Below, piece by piece: positions 52,383 through 60,472 of a DNA stretch of 64,000 nt (positions are counted from its first letter, which is position 1; the number at the start of each line of letters is the position of its first letter). The stretch lies in contig NZ_FZOR01000002.1 in assembly GCF_900188445.1 (NCBI RefSeq), forward strand, positions 186,001-250,000. The letters are read 5' to 3'. Position numbers and translations under genes: made by a program. The notes under the pieces were generated by a model. The model searched no databases. It saw only the letters and a list, made by a program, of their open reading frames with translations, and was not told the origin of the DNA. The DNA is from Actinomadura meyerae (GTDB lineage Bacteria > Actinomycetota > Actinomycetes > Streptosporangiales > Streptosporangiaceae).

Positions 52383-53414
52383 CTACTTGCACCTCGCGTT
52401 CTCGTTCACGATCGCCGGCGTCTGGTAGACCGGTCCGCCCGGCAGCCGCACCCGCGCGTCGAGGCCGCAGATGTACATGTTGAACCAGGACCCGTACGAG
52501 GAGATGTTCACGAGGCCCTCCAGCCGCTTCGGCGACCGCTTGAGCCCTCCGTCGATGGCCTTCTCGTTGGCCGCGAACGTCCCGGCGAGCTTGCGCAGCC
52601 CGGCGATGTCGTCCTTGATGTCCGGGCGGGCCTGCGACAGCAGCCCCTGCGTGGTGCCGGTCAGATCGTTGATCGCCGCGACCGAGTCGAAGATCGCCTT
52701 GCGGTCGCCGGAGACGCCGCTGACGAAGCCGCGCAGGTCCCGCACGAGCTGGTCGACCTGCTGGTGCCGCTGGTCGATGGTGCCGAGCACCGTGTTCAGG
52801 TTGTCGACCACCTGGCCGATGACCTTGTCGCGGTCGGCGAGCGTGTTGGTCAGCGACGCGACGTGCGCGAGCAGGCTGTTGATCGTCCCGCCCTCGCCCT
52901 GCAGCACCTGGACGATCTGCATCGCCAGCGTGTTGACGTCCTTCGGCTCCAGCGCCCGGAACAGCGGCCGGAACCCGTTGAAGAGCGTGGTGAGGTCCAG
53001 CGCCGGCTTGGTCTGCGAGATCGGGATCGTCCCGCCCGGCTTCAGGTAGGCGTTGGCCTGCCCGGCGCCGTCGGTCAGCGCGAGGTACCGCTGCCCCATC
53101 AGGTTGCGGTAGCGGATCTGCGCCTGCGCGGACGCGGGGATCCCGGCCTTGAGCGGGCCGTCCTGCTCGACGCTGAACGTCACCTCGGCCTTGTCGCCCC
53201 GGTAGAGCCTGATCTTCTCGACCTGGCCGACCCGGACGCCCGCGATGCGGACGTCGTCGTTGTCCAGCAGCCCGGTCACGTCCGAGAAGATCGCCTTGTA
53301 CTCGCGGGTCTCCTTGAAGCGCATGTTGGAGATCGTCATCGCCAGCACGCCGGTGGCCACCGAGGTGATGACCACGAACGTCAGCAGCTTGATCGCCGCA
53401 CTCGTCGTCTTCAC
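52383..53414 (-). CDS. mceB: Mce family protein, MceB position
   Basis: The 343-aa protein has an N-terminal helix (residues 6-28), the MCE strands (Y-K-A-I-F-S-D-V-T-G-L-L-D-N-D-D-V-R-I-A-G-V-R-V-G-Q-V near 38-64) and the helical domain (about 160-310). Two Cys near the end are typical of MceB-type proteins. GTG start overlaps the mceA stop by 4 nt. Confidence 0.93.
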   Translation of the reverse strand: MKTTSAAIKLLTFVVITSVATGVLAMTISNMRFKETREYKAIFSDVTGLLDNDDVRIAGVRVGQVEKIRLYRGDKAEVTFSVEQDGPLKAGIPASAQAQIRYRNLMGQRYLALTDGAGQANAYLKPGGTIPISQTKPALDLTTLFNGFRPLFRALEPKDVNTLAMQIVQVLQGEGGTINSLLAHVASLTNTLADRDKVIGQVVDNLNTVLGTIDQRHQQVDQLVRDLRGFVSGVSGDRKAIFDSVAAINDLTGTTQGLLSQARPDIKDDIAGLRKLAGTFAANEKAIDGGLKRSPKRLEGLVNISSYGSWFNMYICGLDARVRLPGGPVYQTPAIVNENARCK

Positions 53415-54718
53415 TTGATCGTCACCACCGATCCATCGCCCAGCAGCGGCCCGAACATCAGCTGCGACACGTCCGACAGCTCATCGGCCGGGGTCCGCGT
53501 CATCGGCCCGAGGACGCTCTTGACCTGCTGCTCGGGGGTGAGCGAGCCGGTGTCGACGAACACGTTCGACAGCGCCCGGCCGCGCCCGGCGCCACCGCCG
53601 TTGGGGTCGTCGGGGTTCTTCCACCACAGGTCGTCCTGCGTGCCGTCCAGGGCGAGGTAGTCCGGGAACGGCTTCTTCGGGTTCGGCAGGCCGTAGCAGC
53701 GCGGGTTCCGCTGGTCCTTGGCCTCCGGCCGGTCCAGCGGGTTCTTGTAGCCCGGCCGGGGCTTGACGATCTCGATCGTCAGGTTGAAGGTCTTGGACCC
53801 GCCGCCGCCGGCCGCCCGCTCGGCCTCCGGCTTGATCTTCATCAGCCCGGCGAACACGCACGGCAGCGACGGCGAGTACCGGGCGACGAGGCTCGCCACG
53901 TCCCGGTTCGCGATGTTCACGCCGATGATCTTGGGGCCGTTGTGCCGCATGAAGGCGTCGCCGTCCTGCGCGAGCGCGGTCGTCGCCGGGATCAGCTGCT
54001 CGATCGTCGCCTTCTTGGAGGTGATCGTGCGGCTGGTCACGTTGAGGTTGCGCAGCGTCTGCAGCAGGTCGGGCGCCGCCTGGGCGTAGATGTCGGACAC
54101 GTCCGCGAGGCCGTGCAGGTCGTGCACCAGCGTGCGGAGCTGCGGGTTGATCTTCTTCAGCAGCGCGTCGGCCTGCTCGATGTTCTCGCCGATCTGGTCG
54201 CCGCGGCCCTGCAGCGCGGTGGCGAGCGCGTTCAGCGTCGCGTTCAGCTCAGCCGGCTTCACCGCCTGCAGCAGCGGCAGCAGGTCGTTCAGCACCTTGT
54301 CGATCTCGACGGCGGTCTGCGAGCGGTCCTGCTGGATGACCTGGCCCGCGCGCAGCCCGGCAGGGCCGGCCTGCGCCGGGACCTGGAGGTCGACGTACTT
54401 CTCGCCGAACAGCGTCTTCGGCAGCAGCCGCGCCTGCACGTTGTTCGGGATCAGCTTGGCCTTGTCCCGGTCCAGCGCGAGGTGCAGGACGGCGCCGTCG
54501 GACGTCGCGTCGGTGCCGCGGACCTCGCCGACGATCAGGCCGCGGACCTTCACGTCCGAGTGCGGCAGCAGCTGCAGCCCGGCCCGCTCGGTCTTCACCG
54601 ACACCTCGGTGACCGGCGTGAACGCCTTGTTGTAGAACGCCACGGTCAGCGCCAGCAGCAGGACGATCACGATGATCATCGAGATGCCGAGCAGGCGGTA
54701 GCGCACACGGGTACTCAT
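53411..54718 (-). CDS. mceA: Mce family protein, MceA position
   Basis: The 435-aa protein has an N-terminal helix (L-L-G-I-S-M-I-I-V-I-V-L-L-L-A-L), MCE strands (L-Q-L-L-P-H-S-D-V-K-V-R-G-L-I-V-G-E-V-R near residues 49-68, then E-K-Y-V-D-L-Q-V-P), and the helical region (about 150-300). The tail is C-terminal Pro/Asp-rich. It begins 6 nt after the second yrbE gene. Mce proteins form the hexameric periplasmic part of a lipid transporter. Confidence 0.94.
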   Translation of the reverse strand: MSTRVRYRLLGISMIIVIVLLLALTVAFYNKAFTPVTEVSVKTERAGLQLLPHSDVKVRGLIVGEVRGTDATSDGAVLHLALDRDKAKLIPNNVQARLLPKTLFGEKYVDLQVPAQAGPAGLRAGQVIQQDRSQTAVEIDKVLNDLLPLLQAVKPAELNATLNALATALQGRGDQIGENIEQADALLKKINPQLRTLVHDLHGLADVSDIYAQAAPDLLQTLRNLNVTSRTITSKKATIEQLIPATTALAQDGDAFMRHNGPKIIGVNIANRDVASLVARYSPSLPCVFAGLMKIKPEAERAAGGGGSKTFNLTIEIVKPRPGYKNPLDRPEAKDQRNPRCYGLPNPKKPFPDYLALDGTQDDLWWKNPDDPNGGGAGRGRALSNVFVDTGSLTPEQQVKSVLGPMTRTPADELSDVSQLMFGPLLGDGSVVTIK

Positions 54719-54724
54719 CGCGCG

Positions 54725-55576
54725 CTACCCCGCAATCCGGACGGACGTGGTCGTGCCCCAGATCGCCATGCCGAGCAGCAGGTCGGCCACGTTGATCACG
54801 ACGATGCTGGTGCGCACCGCGCGGCCGACCGCGACGCCGACGCCGGCCGGGCCGCCGGACGCGTGGTAGCCGTAGTAGCAGTGGATCAGCATCACCAGCA
54901 CCGCGAAGATGATCACCTTGCCGAACGACCACAGGATGTCGTTCGGTGGTAGGAACAGATGGAAGTAGTGGTCGTAGGTGCCGGTCGACTGCCCGTAGAA
55001 CACTGTCACGATCACCCGCGTGGCCCCGTAGGAGGCGAGCAGGCCCACGATGTACAGCGGGATGACCGCGATCATCCCGGCCAGCATCCGGGTCGTGACG
55101 AGGAACGGCATCGACGGGACGGCCATGACCTCCAGCGCGTCGATCTCGTCGGAGATCCGCATCGCGCCGAGCTGCGCGGTGAAGCCGCAGCCGACCGTCG
55201 CCGACAGCGCCAGCGCCGACACCAGCGGCGCGATCTCGCGGGTGTTGAAGTAGGACGCGACGAACCCGGTGAACGCGGCCGTGCCGATCTGGTTCAGCGA
55301 CTCGTAGCCCTGCAGGCCGACCTGGCTGCCGGTGAAGAACGTCATGAACCCGACGATCACCACCGAGCCGCCGATCACCGCGAGGCCGCCGGTGCCGAGG
55401 CTCACCTCGGCCAGCAGCCGCAGCACCTCGGTGCGGTAGCGGGCCAGCACCCGGAACACCCACGCGAACGCGCGGGCGTAGAACGACATCTGGTGGCCGA
55501 AGTCGTCCAGCCGTTCGAGGGGGGCGTTCACCACGCGGGTGACCGCCTTTCCCGTCTTTCCAGGGGCGGCCATCAC
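54725..55576 (-). CDS. yrbEB: YrbE/MlaE-family permease (second subunit)
   Basis: The 283-aa permease has about five or six helices and the MlaE-family pattern (A-T-V-G-C-G-F-T-A-Q-L-G-A-M-R-I-S-D-E-I-D-A-L-E-V-M near residues 126-151, an E-x-D-A-L-x-V-M loop). It overlaps the first permease gene (GTGA). Together they form the membrane part of the Mce ABC importer with the MlaF-like ATPase upstream. Confidence 0.95.
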   Translation of the reverse strand: MMAAPGKTGKAVTRVVNAPLERLDDFGHQMSFYARAFAWVFRVLARYRTEVLRLLAEVSLGTGGLAVIGGSVVIVGFMTFFTGSQVGLQGYESLNQIGTAAFTGFVASYFNTREIAPLVSALALSATVGCGFTAQLGAMRISDEIDALEVMAVPSMPFLVTTRMLAGMIAVIPLYIVGLLASYGATRVIVTVFYGQSTGTYDHYFHLFLPPNDILWSFGKVIIFAVLVMLIHCYYGYHASGGPAGVGVAVGRAVRTSIVVINVADLLLGMAIWGTTTSVRIAG

Positions 55577-56433
55577 ATCCCCTTCGACGGGACGAACTGG
55601 AAGTACAGCGTGGAGATCAGGAAGTTCTCCAGGAACAGCAGCATGAACGTGATCACGACGGTCTGGTTGACGGCGTCGCCGACGCCCTTCGGCCCGCCCT
55701 TGGCATTCAGCCCCTTATAGGCGGCGACGAGGCCGGCGGTGATGCCGAATACGAATGCCTTGAATTCCGCCTGCAGCAGGTCGGGCAGTTGCGCGATCGC
55801 GTTGAACGACGCCAGATAGGCGCCGGGCGTGCCGCCCTGCAGCATGACGTTGAAGAAGTAGCCGCCCATGAGGCCGACCACCGACACCAGGCCGTTCAGG
55901 AACAGCGCGACGAACGCGCAGGCGAGCATCCGCGGGACCACCAGGCGGTGCAGGGGGTTGATCCCCAGCACCTCCATGGCGTCGATCTCCTCGCGGATCT
56001 TCCGCGACCCGATGTCGGCGCACATCGCCGACCCGGCGGCACCCGCGACCAGCAGCGAGGTGACCAGCGGGCTGGCCTCGCGGACGATCGCGACGACCGC
56101 GGTCGCACCGGTGTAGGACTGCGCGCCGAGCTGCCGGATCAGCCCGCCGACCTGCAGGGACAGGACGCCGCCAAAGGGGATGGCGACCAGCATGGTGGGG
56201 ACGACGGTGACGCTGACGATGAACCAGGCCTGCTGGATGAACTCGCGCCATTGGAACGGCCACTGGAACGTCGCGCGCGCGGTGTCGAGGCACAGGGCGA
56301 AGAACCGCCCGGGTTCCTTGACGACCACGTTGGCCGCGCCGTCACCGATCTTGCGGAGCGTCACCGACGACCCGCCGCCGTTCTTCCCCTCTCGCCGGTT
56401 CGCGCCGATGCCCGACTGTTGAGGAGTGGACAT
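55573..56433 (-). CDS. yrbEA: YrbE/MlaE-family permease (first subunit)
   Basis: The 286-aa permease has a hydrophilic N-terminus of about 55 residues, then about six helices. It has A-G-S-A-M-C-A-D-I-G-S-R-K-I-R-E-E-I-D-A-M-E-V-L-G-I-N-P near residues 132-159, the E-x-D-A-M-E-V-L-G family loop that contacts the ATPase. Its ATG overlaps the ATPase stop codon by one base (TGATG). Confidence 0.95.
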   Translation of the reverse strand: MSTPQQSGIGANRREGKNGGGSSVTLRKIGDGAANVVVKEPGRFFALCLDTARATFQWPFQWREFIQQAWFIVSVTVVPTMLVAIPFGGVLSLQVGGLIRQLGAQSYTGATAVVAIVREASPLVTSLLVAGAAGSAMCADIGSRKIREEIDAMEVLGINPLHRLVVPRMLACAFVALFLNGLVSVVGLMGGYFFNVMLQGGTPGAYLASFNAIAQLPDLLQAEFKAFVFGITAGLVAAYKGLNAKGGPKGVGDAVNQTVVITFMLLFLENFLISTLYFQFVPSKGM

Positions 56434-57545
56434 CAGTACCCTGCACCACCTGCATGACGTCCAGGCGGCGGGTTACCCGGGAACTGGCCGCCGGGACCGC
56501 CGGGGGGCGGGCCTGGCGGCGGGCCGCCGGGGCCTCCCGCGGCAGGAGCGCCGACGGGCGACACGGACGCCACGTACCGCGGCCACTCCTCCACCCAGTT
56601 GCGGCCGAGGTCGTCGATGAACGAGCCGGGCGGCGGCGTCACGCCGTGCGCGGCGCACCACGCGCCGGGCGCGTGCATGCCGGCCCGCAGCATCCCGTTG
56701 CTCGGCATCTGCTGCGGCGGGATGGGCGGCAGCTTGCCCGAGTCGAGGCCCATCCTGGCCTCGGCCTCCAGCTCGGAGGCGTCCTTCTCCTCCGACATGC
56801 CGATCGGGCCGACCTTGCTGGCGTTGAGGAACTGCCGGACGACCGGCTCCTCGCTGGACAGCAGCATCTCCCGGGGCCCGAACATCGCGAGGTTGCGCTG
56901 GTACAGCAGCCCGATGTTGTCCGGAACGGTGCGGGCCGTGTTGATGTCGTGGGTGACGATGAGGAACGTCGCGCCGATCTGCGCGTTCAGGTCGATGAAC
57001 ACCTGGTTCAGGAACGCGGTGCGGACCGGGTCGAGGCCGGAGTCCGGCTCGTCCACCAGGAGGATCTCCGGGTCCAGCACGAGCGCGCGGGCCAGCCCGG
57101 CGCGCTTCTTCATCCCGCCGGAGATCTCGCCGGGCAGCTTGTGCTCGGCGCCGAGGAGACCGACCATCTCCATCTTCTCGAGGACGATGCGCTTGATCTC
57201 GGACTCGGACTTCTTGGTGTGCTCGCGCAGCGGGAAGGCGATGTTGTCGAACAGGTTCATCGAGCCGAACAGCGCGCCGTCCTGGAACAGGACGCCGAAC
57301 AGCTTCCGGGTCTCGTAGAGCTGGGACTCGGGCAGGTAGGGCAGGTCCCTGTCGCCGATCCAGATGTGCCCGCGGTCGGGCTTGAGCAGCCCGACGAGGG
57401 ACTTCAGGAACACCGACTTGCCGGTACCGGACGGGCCCAGAAGAACGGAGATCTCACCTGCGGGAATGGTCAGCGACACGTCCTGCCAGATCACCTGGCG
57501 GCCGAAGGACTTCGTCAGGCCCTCGACTCTGATCTCGACGCCCAC
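56433..57545 (-). CDS. mkl: MlaF/Mkl-type ABC transporter ATPase
   Basis: The 370-aa ATPase has Walker A G-P-S-G-T-G-K-S (38-45), the signature I-S-G-G-M-K-K-R-A-G-L-A-R-A-L (near 141-155) and Walker B I-L-L-V-D-E-P-D-S-G (near 161-170). Residues after 250 are linker, ending in a Pro/Gly-rich tail of about 40 residues. It matches MceG/Mkl, which energises Mce importers. In mycobacteria the mkl gene sits alone between rplL and rpoB; here it heads the mce operon at that place. GTG start. Confidence 0.93.
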   Translation of the reverse strand: MGVEIRVEGLTKSFGRQVIWQDVSLTIPAGEISVLLGPSGTGKSVFLKSLVGLLKPDRGHIWIGDRDLPYLPESQLYETRKLFGVLFQDGALFGSMNLFDNIAFPLREHTKKSESEIKRIVLEKMEMVGLLGAEHKLPGEISGGMKKRAGLARALVLDPEILLVDEPDSGLDPVRTAFLNQVFIDLNAQIGATFLIVTHDINTARTVPDNIGLLYQRNLAMFGPREMLLSSEEPVVRQFLNASKVGPIGMSEEKDASELEAEARMGLDSGKLPPIPPQQMPSNGMLRAGMHAPGAWCAAHGVTPPPGSFIDDLGRNWVEEWPRYVASVSPVGAPAAGGPGGPPPGPPPGGPGGQFPGNPPPGRHAGGAGY

Positions 57546-57618
57546 TCGTCACCTTTCGTCCAGGCCGGGGGGAATCCCGAACCAATGAGCGAGTAGCACT
57601 CAGGCTCTTGCTGTCGTC

Positions 57619-57638
57619 ACACGGCGTGTCCGCCGTGT
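57619..57638. promoter_or_regulatory. Operator-like inverted repeat upstream of the mce operon
   Basis: A perfect 8-bp inverted repeat (acacggcg and cgccgtgt) with a 4-nt spacer lies 74-93 nt upstream of the mkl start. It looks like a repressor operator. Confidence 0.45.
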
Positions 57639-57640
57639 TG

Positions 57641-57678
57641 CTACCGTCCGGTAGCCGCGCCGGGTTCCACTACGGTAG
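57641..57678. promoter_or_regulatory. Repeated CTACCG/CGGTAG half-sites upstream of the mce operon
   Basis: A 14-bp palindrome (57641-57654, ctaccg-tc-cggtag) is followed 19 bp on by a related ctacggtag (57670-57678). The form is typical of TetR-family operators; no TetR gene is adjacent. Confidence 0.45.
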
Positions 57679-58022
57679 CGGGCCGCCGTCCAAATGGAAG
57701 GGGTTCCCGTCCAGATCAGCGGCTAAATGCGACGTCGTAAGACAATCGTTACTTACGGCGTCTATGAGACTAGTGGTCCAAGAACCAGCGCCTCAAGCCC
57801 GGGGTTCCGGCAGGCCGCGGGCCGCCGCCCACCCACCGGACCCGGACGGCAGGGACGCGGACCGCCTGGTGTGACCACGGTGTCGAAACGGGACGCTACG
57901 CCGCCCGCCGAGGGCCGCACAACCCGTCACGGCACACGCTTTTGGACCGGCCTTTATCACTCCGGCACAGGAAACGGCGCCCACTCGCGCACCTCGGGAC
58001 AGCGTTCACCTCACCACGCGAA

Positions 58023-58056
58023 AGAGGCGGCCACCCCAGGTGGGGTGACCGCCTCT
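58023..58056 (-). terminator. rplJL terminator
   Basis: A 16-bp stem with one mismatch (58023-58038 with 58041-58056) and a 2-nt loop lies 38 nt after the rplL stop, followed by three T in the transcript direction. Confidence 0.8.
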
Positions 58057-58093
58057 CAGGAGAGCGGTCGAGCCGCGAGGCTCCGGAGCCGTC

Positions 58094-58486
58094 CTACTTG
58101 ACGGTGACCGTGGCGCCGGCCTTCTCCAGGGCCTCCTTGGCCTTGTCGGCGGTCTCCTTGTTGACCTTCTCCAGCAGCGGCTTCGGCGCGCCGTCGACCA
58201 GGTCCTTGGCCTCCTTGAGGCCGAGGCTCGTCAGGGCGCGGACCTCCTTGATGACCTGGATCTTCTTGTCGCCGGCACCCTCGAGGATGACGTCGAACTC
58301 GTCCTGGACGGCGGCCTCCTCGCCACCGCCGCCGCCACCCTGCTGGGCCGGCTGGGCGACGGCCGCGACCGGGGCGGCGGCCTTGACGTCGAAGACGTCC
58401 TCGAACTGCTTCACGAACTCGGAGAGCTCGAGAAGGGTCATCTCCTTGAAAGCGTCGAGCAGCTCGTCGGTGCTGAGCTTCGCCAT
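58094..58486 (-). CDS. rplL: 50S ribosomal protein L7/L12
   Basis: The 130-aa stalk protein has the dimerisation N-domain ([18 protein letters not shown]), a Gly-rich hinge ([11 protein letters not shown] near 48-58) and the C-domain ([17 protein letters not shown], then [10 protein letters not shown]). It lies 54 nt after rplJ. rpoB, its usual neighbour, is displaced by the mce operon. Confidence 0.97.
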   Translation of the reverse strand: MAKLSTDELLDAFKEMTLLELSEFVKQFEDVFDVKAAAPVAAVAQPAQQGGGGGGEEAAVQDEFDVILEGAGDKKIQVIKEVRALTSLGLKEAKDLVDGAPKPLLEKVNKETADKAKEALEKAGATVTVK

Positions 58487-58540
58487 GATGTCTCCTCCGC
58501 TATGGCTTGAAATCTCGGGTGTACGGAACCGCGGGTGCGC

Positions 58541-59092
58541 CTACTCGGCGGCGGGTGCCTCGCCTGACGCGTCGGCGGCCTCGCGCTTGGCGCGCAGCGC
58601 CTCGGCGAGCTGGGCCGCCTGCGTGGGCAGCGCGTTGAACAGCGCGGCGGCGTTCGCCATCGAGCCCTTCATCGCACCGGCCAGCTTGGCGAGGAGAACC
58701 TCGCGGGACTCGAGGTCCGCCAGCTTGGTGACCTCGGCCGCGTCCATCGACTGACCGTCGATGTAGCCGCCCTTGATCACCAGCATCGGGTTCGCCTTGG
58801 CGAAGTCGCGCAGGCCCTTGGCGGCCTCGACCACGTCGCCGCGCACGAACGCGATGGCCGACGGGCCTTCGAGCAGCGAACGGAACTGCTCGTCGACACC
58901 GGCCTCGTTCGCGGCGCGCTTGGTCAGCGTGTTCTTCACCACGCGGAACCGCGCGTTCTCGCCGAGGTTGTCGCGCAGCTCCTTGACCTGCGCGACGCTA
59001 AGCCCGCGGTACTCGGTCAGCACGGCGCCGCTGGAGCTCTCGAACTCGCTCTTGAGCTCGGCGATCGCCGCGTCCTTGTGGGCCTTGGCCAT
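58541..59092 (-). CDS. rplJ: 50S ribosomal protein L10
   Basis: The 183-aa protein starts [14 protein letters not shown] at ATG 59092, after AGGAGGG. It has [14 protein letters not shown] (near 25-38) and V-K-N-T-L. The upstream in-frame start at 59221 lies inside the leader and is not used. L10 plus L7/L12 commonly represses this operon. rplK-rplA are not adjacent; lipoprotein genes lie upstream instead. Confidence 0.97.
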   Translation of the reverse strand: MAKAHKDAAIAELKSEFESSSGAVLTEYRGLSVAQVKELRDNLGENARFRVVKNTLTKRAANEAGVDEQFRSLLEGPSAIAFVRGDVVEAAKGLRDFAKANPMLVIKGGYIDGQSMDAAEVTKLADLESREVLLAKLAGAMKGSMANAAALFNALPTQAAQLAEALRAKREAADASGEAPAAE

Positions 59093-59340
59093 AGCCCTCC
59101 TTCCGATTACCTGGGTGGTCCGATCCGCGCCCGCCCGCCCTCGCGGGACGGGGGGTGCCGATCCACCAAAAAACGCCCCGGCGCAGGCGCACGGGGCGTC
59201 CAGGCACGGCACGGAGGCCATGCGGAAGCTCTCGTCTCACCTACGCAGGCCGCCCGAACTGAGTCGGGTCCTTCGGTCACCCCACGGACATGAGGTGACG
59301 ACCGGCGGTCTTCGGCATCGCCCAGAATACGTCGGCCCAC
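59093..59340 (-). promoter_or_regulatory. rplJ leader (L10-leader-like)
   Basis: The roughly 250-nt region before rplJ is non-coding. It has several local inverted repeats upstream of a U-tract hairpin. The layout (leader, terminator hairpin, then rplJ) is that of the L10 autoregulatory leader known from Firmicutes and described for other Gram-positives. I cannot prove the L10-binding fold by eye. Confidence 0.45.
59168..59199 (-). terminator. U-tract terminator or attenuator in the rplJ leader
   Basis: In the transcript direction an 8-bp perfect GC stem (59192-59199 with 59173-59180) is followed by six U (59168-59173, the first shared with the stem). It lies about 75-105 nt before the rplJ start. 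It is the only hairpin with a true U-run noticed in the window. Confidence 0.75.
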
Positions 59341-59403
59341 CGCGTTAGGCCAAATCAGTCAGGCCGGGGGGCGGACGGCGGAGGAACCACGGGCGGGACG
59401 GCG

Positions 59404-59437
59404 GAGGGACCGCGCCCCTAGCGGGTCGCGGTCCCTC
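59404..59437 (-). terminator. Terminator after the lipoprotein gene
   Basis: An 11-bp perfect stem (59404-59414 with 59427-59437) lies 48 nt beyond the stop codon of the lipoprotein gene, so rplJL is transcribed separately. Confidence 0.7.
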
Positions 59438-59484
59438 TGCCGTGCGGTGCGCCGATTCAGGCGCGTGGTTCCAGATGCGCGGGA

Positions 59485-60360
59485 TCAGGTGCGCGGCGCT
59501 CCGGTGCCGAGCTGGTTCATCAGCTCGCCGAAGTCGGTGACCTCGCTCGCCGGCGGCTCCTCGATCTGGACGGGCTTGCCGAACTCGCGGTACTGCGTCG
59601 TCACGGTCAGCTCGCCGTCGGAGCCCTGGGAGCCCTTCATCGTCATCTTGCGGGGCAGCTGCTGCCCGTCCACCCAGAGGTCGAAGTGCATGTTCTGCAT
59701 GCCGACCTGGCCGAGCGTCTTGCGGTACGCCTCCTGCTGGTCGGCGGGCAGCGTCGCGATCGCGTCCTCCATGCGGTAGGTGCCGGTGTAGTGCGTCGTC
59801 TTGACGCCGTCGACCGTCTCCTGGCCGACCTCCCGCGCGTCCTTGGAGGCGGTCAGCATCTTGGTGTTCTGCACCGGGTCCATCTGGCGGGACTGCTGCA
59901 GCATCTGGTCGATGTTCATGCCGGACTTCTCGCTCAGCTCGCTCAGCGAGAGCTTGATCCAGGGCTTGCTCGACCCGCCGCCGAGCTGCGACAGCATCGG
60001 CATCTTCATGTACATGTTGCCGTTCAGGAGGCGCTGCTCCATGCCGCCCATCGACTTGCCGCCGACGGTCATGTCGGTGAAGTTCATGCTGTAGGCGATC
60101 TCGGGCTTCGTCCGGTACTGCATGGTGCCGCTCATCGTCATGTCGCCGTCGGCGGAACCGGTCGTCTGCATCGACAGGTCGGCCTTGAACGAGTCGACGT
60201 CGCCGGTCTTCTCCGCGGCCTTGCCGAGCACCTGCGCGGCCGTCAGCTTGATGTTCTTGCCGGCCTCGTCCACCTTGTTGCCGGCGTCCCCGAGGCAGCC
60301 GGTGAGGGACAGGGCGAGGCCGGTGGCCAGCGCCGTACCGGCGGCGAAACGACGGATCAT
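59485..60360 (-). CDS. LppX/LprG-like lipoprotein 1
   Basis: The 291-aa lipoprotein has a lipobox (L-S-L-T-G-C, Cys at 22) and repeated features of LppX/LprAFG proteins: F-K-A-D-L near 59, K-P-W-I-K-L, and E-T-V-D-G-V-K-T-T-H-Y-T-G-T near 184-197, then F-D-L-W-V-D-G-x-x-L-P-R-K. The family binds lipids in a hydrophobic cavity, or its function is unproven in many members. It is a paralogue of the next gene. The sequence is unusually Met-rich (near 75-130). Some actinomycetes keep lipoprotein genes between rplA and rplJ. Confidence 0.85.
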   Translation of the reverse strand: MIRRFAAGTALATGLALSLTGCLGDAGNKVDEAGKNIKLTAAQVLGKAAEKTGDVDSFKADLSMQTTGSADGDMTMSGTMQYRTKPEIAYSMNFTDMTVGGKSMGGMEQRLLNGNMYMKMPMLSQLGGGSSKPWIKLSLSELSEKSGMNIDQMLQQSRQMDPVQNTKMLTASKDAREVGQETVDGVKTTHYTGTYRMEDAIATLPADQQEAYRKTLGQVGMQNMHFDLWVDGQQLPRKMTMKGSQGSDGELTVTTQYREFGKPVQIEEPPASEVTDFGELMNQLGTGAPRT

Positions 60361-60472
60361 CGTGGGGGTCTCCTTCTGCGTCTGGTCGCCCGGCGCACGG
60401 GCCGAACACTGGGTCAGACGCCGGATCGGCCCCCGCGGTTCATTCCGCCGCCTCGGCCGGCCGGAGCGCCGC

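Larger units (their letters stand above)
57546..58093 (-). other. rplL-mkl intergenic region with operator-like palindromes
   Basis: The 548-nt gap has no convincing coding frame. It contains the rplL terminator at the right end, a lower-GC stretch near 57720-57780, and two neighbouring sets of inverted repeats 70-135 nt ahead of mkl. I did not find a confident -35/-10 pair. Confidence 0.6.

Noticed and set aside
51298..52392. 364-aa minus frame overlapping mceC
   Set aside because: Arg/Gly-rich without MCE motifs; the other frame (51321-52382) has the domain and fits the operon overlaps.
59093..59221. N-terminal extension of L10 to 59221
   Set aside because: It would read through the leader and U-tract hairpin; ATG 59092 has the strong ribosome-binding site and the conserved start.
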